A DNA stretch of 37,369 nt from an uncultured Lachnospiraceae bacterium (GTDB lineage: Bacteria; Bacillota; Clostridia; Lachnospirales; Lachnospiraceae), in the NCBI GenBank assembly GCA_900316395.1, contig ONCT01000018.1, positions 1 through 37,369 on the forward strand, given 5' to 3'. How positions within the stretch are numbered: position 1 is the first letter of the stretch; every line of letters starts with the position of its first letter. A program made the position numbers and the translations under genes. Positions 1-6,130 of the stretch are shown one piece after another. Under the pieces are notes generated by a model that was not told the DNA's origin, made no database searches, and worked only from the letters and a program-made list of their open reading frames with translations.

Positions 1-243
1 TTCTTCATTAAATTCTGTAATAACCATATTCATAACCTCCGCTCTATTCTTAAGAAGGATGTCTTTAAGAATGTTTTCATTAATACATCTAGTAACTGCC
101 TTATCGGTAGCATCTTTTATTGTATGTTCCTTCTTGTAATATTTAACGTAGTTAACTAGAGTCATATAATCTGATAAAGGTTTGCATTTAAGAAGCAATT
201 CGTCATTTAGTACATTGAAATGATAATGTTTTATTATACAGCA
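1..243 (-). pseudogene. 5'-truncated C-terminal remnant of an Rpn/PD-(D/E)XK nuclease-family transposase
   Basis: The minus-strand frame from about 243 to the window edge encodes a fragment with the C-terminal pattern of Rpn (recombination-promoting nuclease/putative transposase) proteins: a LLLKCKPLSDYM segment, then a helix ending in RCINENILKDILLKNRAEV and a conserved acidic EFNEE. The frame is closed by a TGA at 246-244 and has no start codon before an internal Met, so the N-terminal nuclease core is missing. It overlaps the end of the upstream small gene by 10 bp. The frame is still open at position 1. Family assignment rests on the recalled C-terminal signature; the truncation is seen directly. 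Confidence 0.6.
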
Positions 244-464
244 TCAAGAACTTCTGCGGGAACAACCTCTAGTGGAGTATTTATTCCAAGATAGTTTGTT
301 ACTGCTTTTAGTACATCGCTAGAATTTGATGCTGGATTTTCTGATATTTGCTCTAAAACAATTTTTTCGACATAACTATCATCCTTTATACAGGACATAA
401 CGTATTGTACAAAATCATCATAGCTTCTTGGAATGCTTCTCAATGTATCTTCAATGTTTTTCAT
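234..464 (-). CDS. small orphan protein, paralogue of the protein at 2223-2465
   Basis: This encodes a 76-residue acidic protein of unknown function. The ATG at 464 is chosen because AAGGAG lies 7 nt upstream and because it aligns with the start of the paralogue at 2223. An in-frame ATG at 542 would add 26 residues and also has an AAGGAG, but the best promoter -10 (558-563) would start transcription inside that site. Both paralogues have a YxxF motif near residue 15-18, a lysine/aspartate-rich middle and a shared NPxxNSSDVL block near residues 43-52. No membrane segment or signal peptide is visible. It lies divergent to the toxin-antitoxin-like pair at 667-1957. I do not recognise the family. 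Confidence 0.65.
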   Translation of the reverse strand: MKNIEDTLRSIPRSYDDFVQYVMSCIKDDSYVEKIVLEQISENPASNSSDVLKAVTNYLGINTPLEVVPAEVLDAV

Positions 465-557
465 AAAAATCTCCTTAATTGATTGGTTTTTTGTCAATAA
501 ATAGGTAGTCGTTGAATCCATAGTTGATAAAAGTATAAGCATAATCGGGCTCCTTCT

Positions 558-586
558 ATTATAATGTGGTTTTTGTATATTCGCAA
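558..586 (-). promoter_or_regulatory. sigma-A-type promoter for the small gene at 464-234
   Basis: Read on the minus strand, a -35 TTGCGA (586-581) is followed by a 17-nt spacer and a perfect -10 TATAAT (563-558). The predicted start near 551 gives a leader of about 85 nt to the ATG at 464 and lies too close to the alternative ATG at 542 for normal ribosome binding. Confidence 0.5.
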
Positions 587-615
587 TAGTAATTGTTGCA
601 TCGTTATGTGTATTG

Positions 616-655
616 CTATTGATATTATATCGCTCTAGCGATATAATATCAATAG
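616..655. promoter_or_regulatory. 40-bp perfect inverted repeat, candidate operator of the toxin-antitoxin-like pair
   Basis: Two perfect 19-bp arms (616-634 and 637-655) are separated by the 2-nt centre CT. The arms are AT-rich with a GCGAT core on each side of the centre. The right arm ends inside the AGGAGGA ribosome site of the gene at 667, so the repeat either overlaps the promoter or folds as a hairpin over the ribosome site. The HTH partner at 1316-1957 is the obvious candidate to bind it. Confidence 0.75.
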
Positions 656-666
656 GAGGATGACGT

Positions 667-1341
667 ATGATTATTTATCATGGTTCTGAGAATATTGTTG
701 AGAAGCCACAGTATGGATATGGTAGAACTAATAATGATTATGGTCGAGGGTTTTATTGTACGAAGGAATTAGAGCTTGCGAAGGAATGGGCATGTGGTGA
801 CAATCGTGACGGATGGGCTAATCGTTATGAATTAGATGATTCTGACTTGAAAGTGCTTAATCTTAATGAAGAGCCTTATAATATACTCAATTGGCTTGCA
901 GTGCTGGCTGATAATAGGACATATTGGCAGAATGGAAGTATATCATTTGAAGCAAAGAAGTATTTAAGAGATGTATTTCTAATAGATATATCTGAATATG
1001 ATGTGATAATTGGTTATAGAGCTGATGATTCATATTTTTCATTTGCACAGGACTTTGTTAGTGGTGTTATTTCACTTCAGAAGCTGTCTAAAGCTATGCG
1101 ACTTGGAAAGCTAGGAGAGCAGATAGTGCTTAAGAGCAGGAAGGCATTTGATAATCTTACATTTATTGATAATATAGTTGCGCCTTCTGAAATATATTTT
1201 CCAGAAAGAAGTAAGAGGGATAGTGACGCAAGGCGTGATTATAGAAAGATTCGAGATGAAGGAGTGGATATACAGGAGTTATTCATGATTGATATTATGA
1301 GGGAGGGAATTGCTAATGGAGATTCGCGCTTATCCTTATGA
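667..1341 (+). CDS. DUF3990-family, ADP-ribosyltransferase-like protein (probable toxin)
   Basis: This encodes 224 residues and starts at ATG 667 behind AGGAGGA (7-nt spacing). The N-terminus has the layout known for DUF3990 proteins: a YHGS motif (residues 4-7), then DYGRGFYCT (24-32) and a helix of the ELAKEWA type. This resembles the NAD-binding entry of ART-fold enzymes such as the DarT/PARP-like superfamily. Catalytic activity is inferred, and I cannot point to a confident catalytic glutamate. The C-terminal third is charged and Arg-rich. The downstream HTH gene begins inside its 3' end (26-bp overlap), the usual toxin-antitoxin coupling. Mono-ADP-ribosylation of a cellular target is plausible but unproven. 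Confidence 0.7.
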   Translation: MIIYHGSENIVEKPQYGYGRTNNDYGRGFYCTKELELAKEWACGDNRDGWANRYELDDSDLKVLNLNEEPYNILNWLAVLADNRTYWQNGSISFEAKKYLRDVFLIDISEYDVIIGYRADDSYFSFAQDFVSGVISLQKLSKAMRLGKLGEQIVLKSRKAFDNLTFIDNIVAPSEIYFPERSKRDSDARRDYRKIRDEGVDIQELFMIDIMREGIANGDSRLSL

Positions 1342-1957
1342 TTATCTCAGGTTGGGACAGAGAATCCTTGGTGATGCTGTCGATTTTGCTGTAAATACGG
1401 TGGGGATTGATTTGTCCGAATTTGAGAGAATGTTCTTGAATTCCAAAGTGGTTATACAATTTCAAAATGGCAATTGCAAATATATTGCTGGTGTTACTGG
1501 ATGTGAGCTGTTTCGCTATATAGCTGAAGAGAATGGATTTGAACTGTCAGATATAGATGATGTTATGTATGTAGATAAGTCCAGAGAATACTGGTGTGGC
1601 TGGGCGTTAGCATTTTATCAGTGGCATAGCGCTATGACATTTGCTGAGATACTTAAGAAGATAACTTTGGGGGAGATATTGGATTTGTATCCGAAATATC
1701 ATGAGGTGGATATAATGCGCTTCGTAGAGCATATTGATACATATATGGTAGAGGATATGAAGGCAACAAGGCTGAAGCGGTTAAGGAAGTATTATCAGTT
1801 GTCTCAATCCCAGCTTTCTCGTAAGTCTGGGGTTCCGCTGCGCCAGATACAGCTTTTTGAACAGCGTAAGAGAGACATTAACAAGACGCAGGCGGAGACA
1901 TTGTATAATCTAAGTCAGGCGCTTAATTGCGAGATGGAGGATTTGTTGGAGGGATAA
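1316..1957 (+). CDS. HTH (XRE-type) partner of the DUF3990 protein, probable antitoxin/autorepressor
   Basis: This encodes 213 residues. ATG 1316 is preferred to an in-frame TTG at 1310 because the GGAGGG at 1302-1307 is correctly spaced only from the ATG. The first 140 residues form an uncharacterised domain rich in aromatic residues (WCGWALAFYQW near residue 95). The last 65 residues contain a Cro/CI-type helix-turn-helix: RLKRLRKYYQLSQSQLSRKSG, then a recognition helix VPLRQIQLFEQ. Translation is coupled to the toxin-like gene by overlap. By analogy with type II modules it would neutralise the enzyme through the N-terminal region and bind the long palindrome at 616-655 through the HTH. Confidence 0.7.
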   Translation: MEIRAYPYDYLRLGQRILGDAVDFAVNTVGIDLSEFERMFLNSKVVIQFQNGNCKYIAGVTGCELFRYIAEENGFELSDIDDVMYVDKSREYWCGWALAFYQWHSAMTFAEILKKITLGEILDLYPKYHEVDIMRFVEHIDTYMVEDMKATRLKRLRKYYQLSQSQLSRKSGVPLRQIQLFEQRKRDINKTQAETLYNLSQALNCEMEDLLEG

Positions 1958-2008
1958 TTGTTTATTGATATTAATTAATTATCGATTTATAATAAAGGGG
2001 TATAGAGT

Positions 2009-2209
2009 TTGAATGATTATTTGAGTATTTCCTGGAAAGAAAAAGAAAAAATACGTCACGAGATTAATACAAATTATAAAAAATATAGTGGGCTTAGAAT
2101 AATTGCTCATGTATCAGTTGGATTTGATAATAAGTATTATATCTATTATGTTGAGAATAAGGGTTTTGATGAATATATATTTATAGCTAAGGTGCCTGAT
2201 TTGGATTGA
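2009..2209 (+). CDS. small hypothetical protein, TTG start
   Basis: This encodes 66 residues starting at TTG 2009, with AAAGGGG about 8 nt upstream. The nearby ATG at 2013 is in another frame. The protein is rich in Tyr, Ile and Lys (KYYIYYVENKGFDEYIFIAK), with no signal peptide, hydrophobic helix or recognised motif. It sits 51 nt after the HTH gene and 13 nt before the next small gene, so it is probably cotranscribed with the module. Function unknown. Confidence 0.55.
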   Translation: MNDYLSISWKEKEKIRHEINTNYKKYSGLRIIAHVSVGFDNKYYIYYVENKGFDEYIFIAKVPDLD

Positions 2210-2222
2210 GAGGAGAATTTAT

Positions 2223-2465
2223 ATGGAAGATTTTAGAGTTTTGCTCAGGAATGTAGATGGATATTATGACGGGTTTGAACATGCTGTTATTTCCTATATA
2301 AAAATGCCTGGTAATGATTATAAAAAAGATATAATTGAAGAATTCATACGCACAAATCCGACTGCAAATTCTTCAGATGTCTTAGAATACATGATTAATG
2401 ATACTGGTTTTTGGGATGTTTATTCGAGTAAGAACGTCCATGCTGGTGTTGTTGAAGTATCATAA
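2223..2465 (+). CDS. small orphan protein, paralogue of the protein at 234-464
   Basis: This encodes an 80-residue acidic protein with ATG behind GAGGAGA. It shares with the minus-strand protein at 234-464 the start-proximal YxxF pattern and a conserved NPTANSSDVL segment (residues 45-54), where the other copy has NPASNSSDVL. The paralogues sit at the outer edges of the toxin-antitoxin-like pair in opposite orientation. No known domain is recognised; it could be an accessory or immunity-like component, but nothing in the sequence proves that. Confidence 0.65.
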   Translation: MEDFRVLLRNVDGYYDGFEHAVISYIKMPGNDYKKDIIEEFIRTNPTANSSDVLEYMINDTGFWDVYSSKNVHAGVVEVS

Positions 2466-2485
2466 AAAATGCTAGCTAACTGTAA

Positions 2486-2513
2486 AGAGGGGAATGGATA
2501 ATTATTCCCCTCT
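2486..2513. terminator. stem-loop between convergent genes, putative terminator
   Basis: A perfect 10-bp stem (AGAGGGGAAT at 2486-2495 pairing with 2504-2513) with an 8-nt loop lies between the convergent genes ending at 2465 and 2502 and overlaps the cellulase stop codon. On the minus strand the stem is followed by TTTACAG, a weak U-tract; on the plus strand there is no U-tract. Confidence 0.5.
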
Positions 2514-4046
2514 AATAAATGACTTGAGGTAGCTTCCAGTTTCGGATAAATCTTCATCATTGAATTTGTCTACTGAGGTACAGCCAGGCTTGAGTAGAGC
2601 AGAGGTCTCGTTCTTGTTACATAAAGACCAGCCTACGAAGGATACGTTAGTATCGTTAATCAGGCTCTTCCATGTGTCAGCGGAGTTGTAATCGATTCCG
2701 CCGTTACCAGATGCATCACATATTGAGAATTCTGATATGAATACTGGTGTGCCTGCGTCTCTTGCCTTAGTTAATTTGCTTCTAATATTGTCTTTATGTG
2801 TTCCTGCATAGAAATGTAATGTGTACATTACATTGTTGTAGCTAAGTGGATTATTAGTAACAAGGTCAACATCCTGTGACCAGGTTGGTGTACCAACAAG
2901 TACGATGGCGTTAGCATCATTTGCTCTAATTACAGGAATTACAGCATCAGCATATTCCTTGATGGTATCCCAGTTAGTTCCACCGTTAGGCTCATTACAT
3001 ATCTCGTATAATACATTGTCGTTATTTGCATATTTCTTAGACATCTTATCGAAGAATTCTATAGCTTCACTTTCGTGCTGCATAGGATTATTGTCGTGTA
3101 GTATATGCCAGTCAATAATTACATACATTCCTAGGCTTGTTGCAGCATTTACACCATCATCAATAACCTGTTCTAACTTAGCCTTGTCGCCACCTGCACA
3201 ATATCCATTTTCATCAGTATACATGGCAAGACGCACCACATTAGCGCCAAAATCATCTCTTAGACTCTTGAATGACCCCTCGTTAACATATTCAGGGAAC
3301 CACTGAAGGCCATGAGTAGATACACCTTTAAGCTGGTATTTATTGCCGCTTGCATCTACAAGGTCCACGCCATTTACACTAAGTGCACCATGATTAGCAA
3401 ATGGTGTGCCTGATTCAGCTTGTGGCGCTGGCTTTGCAGGAGTGACAGCTTCCTGCTTGTTCTCGGTTTTTTTAGGACCTTCTCGGAATGCTTTAAGTTC
3501 CTCCTTGTTAAGTAGTCGTCCCTTGCCAGACTCTTTATCTATTAAGTATGTTCCTACAATGCTATCTAGACTAGAGGCGCTGTTTGATTTAAGAATCATG
3601 CCAGCGGAAGTAGTGTTGTCAGTAGGAATGGTTCCGTTGTAATCCACGTTACTCATATCGAGGGCGGAATTAGTTATGTCTAGATTTAAGTTCCAGAAAT
3701 TGTCTTTTTCTAATGCAGTTGGGTTTGGGATGGACATTTTCCATGATGTGACCTCAGGAGCCTTGTGATTCTCAATGGTCACATTGAATTGGGCGAAGTA
3801 ATCGTTGTCGCTTTGCCAATTGTTGGACTTGTCAATGGTAACAGCCAGCCCCTTGAAATTACGAATATCGTCGTAATCATCACTGACTGTGACATTAGTA
3901 TCTTCTTTAGTCGATTTCTTTTCCCAAGGGAATGCACCTGTTGCCAACCTTATAATAAGCAGGATGATTAAGACAAGTAAGCATACCCCCACAATTGAAA
4001 ATGTTACAATTGCACCTTTTTTATGATTAGTAATGAAATTCTTCAT
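2502..4046 (-). CDS. membrane-anchored GH5 endoglucanase with N-terminal CBM2-like domain
   Basis: This encodes 514 residues and is expected to hydrolyse beta-1,4-glucans outside the cell. ATG 4046 follows AGGAG; the longer in-frame start at 4106 lacks support. Residues 11-33 form one transmembrane helix (uncleaved anchor), then a Ser/Thr/Asp-rich linker. Residues about 60-170 form a beta-rich domain with Trp residues resembling a CBM2-type cellulose-binding module. A Pro/Ala linker leads to a GH5 catalytic domain (about 220-514) of the Bacillus Cel5A type: LKGVSTHGLQW, DWHILHD, YEICNEPNG with acid/base E352, H411, and ISEF with nucleophile E439. There is no dockerin or LPXTG motif. A promoter lies upstream at 4112-4140. 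Confidence 0.88.
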   Translation of the reverse strand: MKNFITNHKKGAIVTFSIVGVCLLVLIILLIIRLATGAFPWEKKSTKEDTNVTVSDDYDDIRNFKGLAVTIDKSNNWQSDNDYFAQFNVTIENHKAPEVTSWKMSIPNPTALEKDNFWNLNLDITNSALDMSNVDYNGTIPTDNTTSAGMILKSNSASSLDSIVGTYLIDKESGKGRLLNKEELKAFREGPKKTENKQEAVTPAKPAPQAESGTPFANHGALSVNGVDLVDASGNKYQLKGVSTHGLQWFPEYVNEGSFKSLRDDFGANVVRLAMYTDENGYCAGGDKAKLEQVIDDGVNAATSLGMYVIIDWHILHDNNPMQHESEAIEFFDKMSKKYANNDNVLYEICNEPNGGTNWDTIKEYADAVIPVIRANDANAIVLVGTPTWSQDVDLVTNNPLSYNNVMYTLHFYAGTHKDNIRSKLTKARDAGTPVFISEFSICDASGNGGIDYNSADTWKSLINDTNVSFVGWSLCNKNETSALLKPGCTSVDKFNDEDLSETGSYLKSFIRGE

Positions 4047-4111
4047 TGTTAATACTCCTGTTAATTGGATTCTATTGAGCTGATGCGTATCTGCGTCGCT
4101 CAACATTTATG

Positions 4112-4140
4112 ATGATAAGGTTTCGCGTGTTTTATGTCAA
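4112..4140 (-). promoter_or_regulatory. sigma-A promoter of the GH5 cellulase
   Basis: On the minus strand a perfect TTGACA (4140-4135) is followed by a 17-nt spacer and TATCAT (4117-4112). This predicts a leader of about 60 nt before the ATG at 4046. It is divergent from the promoter at 4165-4193. Confidence 0.65.
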
Positions 4141-4164
4141 TTTAATTAATCATAATATACCTAC

Positions 4165-4193
4165 TTGACATATACACGAATAACAGTCACAAT
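4165..4193 (+). promoter_or_regulatory. sigma-A promoter of the HigA-like gene
   Basis: TTGACA (4165-4170), a 17-nt spacer and CACAAT (4188-4193, 4 of 6 matches to TATAAT) precede the gene at 4255. The two divergent -35 boxes are only 24 bp apart, so binding at one could affect the other. Confidence 0.5.
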
Positions 4194-4254
4194 AGAGATT
4201 ATTACAACGTAGAAATAGTTAATTACCACTAAGCAATAGAATTGGAGGTTTATT

Positions 4255-4569
4255 ATGGATAAGATTATAGAAACACCGACAATGGGTGAGATATTGTTAG
4301 AAGAATTTATGAAGCCGAATGGATTATCTGCATATAGGCTTGCGCAAGAAATACATGTTCCAACATCACGTATACAGGATATTATTCACGACAGAAGAAA
4401 AGTTACTGCTGATACTTCATTAAGGTTAGCAAAGTTTTTTGGTGTGTCAGATAAATATTTCCTTGATATTCAAAATGATATTGAGCTTAGAGAGTTAAAA
4501 GCTTCTCTGGCATCGGATATTGAATCTATTAATGCATATAAAGTGGCTAATGCGTTCAATCCCTTCTAA
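4255..4569 (+). CDS. higA: solitary HigA-family antitoxin/XRE regulator
   Basis: This encodes 104 residues with ATG behind TTGGAGG. It has the HigA addiction-module pattern: a PTMGEILLEEFM lead-in, then an XRE helix-turn-helix (about residues 24-63) with LSAYRLAQEI, the recognition helix VPTSRIQDI, and the RRKVTADTSLRLAKFFG signature. HigA normally follows a RelE-like HigB toxin, but the 200 bp upstream contain only promoters and the next gene is pyrB, so no HigB is present. It may be an orphan antitoxin, a general repressor of itself, or a regulator of the divergent cellulase. Family call is firm; role is open. Confidence 0.85.
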   Translation: MDKIIETPTMGEILLEEFMKPNGLSAYRLAQEIHVPTSRIQDIIHDRRKVTADTSLRLAKFFGVSDKYFLDIQNDIELRELKASLASDIESINAYKVANAFNPF

Positions 4570-4573
4570 TTAA

Positions 4574-4604
4574 TTGTGTCAAAACACCAAGTTTATTGTA
4601 TAAT
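4574..4604 (+). promoter_or_regulatory. probable promoter of the pyrB operon
   Basis: A perfect TATAAT (4599-4604) lies 35 bp before the pyrB start. The best -35 is TTGTGT (4574-4579) at a long 19-nt spacing. No pyrimidine attenuator or PyrR anti-antiterminator is visible in the short leader. Confidence 0.45.
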
Positions 4605-4639
4605 ATAGATTAGGTGTAATTATAATTAAGGAGACAACT

Positions 4640-5554
4640 ATGCGACATGTAATGAGTCCGATGGATTTATCGGTTGAAGAATTAGAGAAGCTAATGGATT
4701 TGGCCAACGATATTGAGGCTAATCCTGACAAATATTCTGAGAAATGTAAGGGCAAGACCTTAGCTACATGCTTCTATGAGCCAAGTACCAGAACGAGGCT
4801 TTCCTTCGAAGCGGCTATGATTAACTTAGGGGGGCAGGTCTTAGGATTTGCCAGCGCTGATTCTAGTTCGGCGGCCAAGGGAGAATCTGTATCAGATACT
4901 ATTCGTGTTATCTCATGTTATGCAGATATCTGTGCTATGCGTCATCCTAAGGAGGGCGCGCCACTAGTTGCATCTAAGAAATCATTAATTCCTGTTATCA
5001 ACGCAGGAGATGGTGGTCACCAGCATCCAACTCAGACATTAACTGATTTGCTTACAATTAGGTCCTTGAATGGTAAGATTGGCAATATGACAATTGGTCT
5101 CTGTGGAGATCTTAAGTTCGGTCGTACTGTTCATTCCCTTATCAATGCTCTTGTTAGATATGAAGGCATTAAGTTCATCCTGATTTCCCCAAGAGAGCTA
5201 AAGGTTCCTGACTATATAAGAGAGGATGTGTTAGAGAAGAATAACATTCCTTTTGAAGAGGTTGAGAGATTAGAGGATGCAATGCCACAGCTTGATATTC
5301 TATATATGACCAGAGTTCAGCAGGAACGTTTCTTCAACGAAGAGGAATACCTTCGTATGAAGGGCTTCTACATATTAGATGAAGAGAAGATGGAGCTTGC
5401 CAAGAAGGATATGCTTGTGCTTCACCCTCTCCCTAGGGTAAATGAGATATCTGTAGAGGTAGACGATGACCCAAGAGCAGCCTATTTTAGGCAGGCGCAG
5501 TATGGCGTGTATATAAGGATGGCTCTCATCTTAACGTTGTTAGAGCTTATTTAG
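4640..5554 (+). CDS. pyrB: aspartate carbamoyltransferase catalytic subunit
   Basis: This encodes 304 residues, the usual length, and makes N-carbamoyl-L-aspartate from carbamoyl phosphate and aspartate in de novo pyrimidine synthesis. The carbamoyl-phosphate signature STRTR (residues 49-53) is followed by HPTQ in the middle, an RVQQER stretch in the aspartate domain and the HPLPR loop near the C-terminus. ATG 4640 follows AAGGAGA. Translation of the regulatory chain begins 97 nt downstream, after a long stem-loop. The pyrBI pairing implies an allosteric holoenzyme of the E. coli type. Confidence 0.97.
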   Translation: MRHVMSPMDLSVEELEKLMDLANDIEANPDKYSEKCKGKTLATCFYEPSTRTRLSFEAAMINLGGQVLGFASADSSSAAKGESVSDTIRVISCYADICAMRHPKEGAPLVASKKSLIPVINAGDGGHQHPTQTLTDLLTIRSLNGKIGNMTIGLCGDLKFGRTVHSLINALVRYEGIKFILISPRELKVPDYIREDVLEKNNIPFEEVERLEDAMPQLDILYMTRVQQERFFNEEEYLRMKGFYILDEEKMELAKKDMLVLHPLPRVNEISVEVDDDPRAAYFRQAQYGVYIRMALILTLLELI

Positions 5555-5566
5555 GTAATGTGTATG

Positions 5567-5629
5567 CTTATCATATTAATGTCTGCTAAGCGATTTTCTC
5601 TATGAGCGTGCAGATATTAATATGATAAG
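5567..5629 (+). other. pyrB-pyrI intercistronic stem-loop with conserved loop motif
   Basis: Arms 5567-5586 and 5610-5629 are complementary over 20 bp with one G-U type mismatch. The 23-nt loop carries GCGATTTTCTCTATGAGC (5590-5607). The same 18-mer with one change occurs on the minus strand at 27234-27217 inside another stem-loop of different arm sequence. No U-tract follows, so it is not a standard terminator. It may set the pyrB:pyrI ratio, stabilise mRNA, or be a dispersed repeat. Confidence 0.75.
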
Positions 5630-5651
5630 AGGATAAGATTAGGAGGATAAT

Positions 5652-6083
5652 ATGCTCAACATAAGTGGAATTCATGAAGGATATGTATTAGATCATATTA
5701 AGGCAGGCAAGGCAATGGATATATATCATCATCTTCACCTTGAGGATTTTGATTGTACTGTCGCTATGATTATGAATGTAGAGAGCGCCAAGATGGGACG
5801 CAAGGATATTATTAAGCTAGAATGTCCCCTAGATGCAATTGACTTAGATATTCTAGGATATATAGACCATAATATTACTGTCAATGTAGTTCATAAGGAC
5901 AAGATTGTAGATAAGAAGATCCTTAAGCTTCCTAAGAAGGTGGTAAATGTGCTTAAGTGCAAGAATCCTAGATGTATTACCAGTATAGAGCAGGGCTTAG
6001 ACCATGTATTCGTATTGTGCGACGAGGAAGAGAAGCTATATCGTTGCCAGTATTGTGAAGAGAAATATTCCCGAAAGAGATAG
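5652..6083 (+). CDS. pyrI: aspartate carbamoyltransferase regulatory subunit
   Basis: This encodes 143 residues, slightly shorter than the enteric protein (about 153). The N-terminal allosteric domain (about 1-95) binds nucleotide effectors in the family. The C-terminal zinc domain carries C103, C108, C132 and C135, matching the four structural zinc ligands that dock onto PyrB. ATG follows AGGAGG. The gene is downstream of pyrB on the same strand, separated by a stem-loop, and lies 47 nt before the murE start. In E. coli PyrI gives CTP inhibition and ATP activation; the same is expected here. Confidence 0.95.
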   Translation: MLNISGIHEGYVLDHIKAGKAMDIYHHLHLEDFDCTVAMIMNVESAKMGRKDIIKLECPLDAIDLDILGYIDHNITVNVVHKDKIVDKKILKLPKKVVNVLKCKNPRCITSIEQGLDHVFVLCDEEEKLYRCQYCEEKYSRKR

Positions 6084-6130
6084 GTAAGACATGAATTGAA
6101 TTATCTTAGTAATTATTGATTGGGGTAAAT

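Noticed and set aside
2905..3306. Plus-strand open frames inside the GH5 gene
   Set aside because: They are shadows of a strong minus-strand coding region and lack ribosome sites or family similarity.
4570..4639. PyrR-type attenuator before pyrB
   Set aside because: The leader is about 30 nt, too short for anti-antiterminator and terminator folds, and no such stems are seen.
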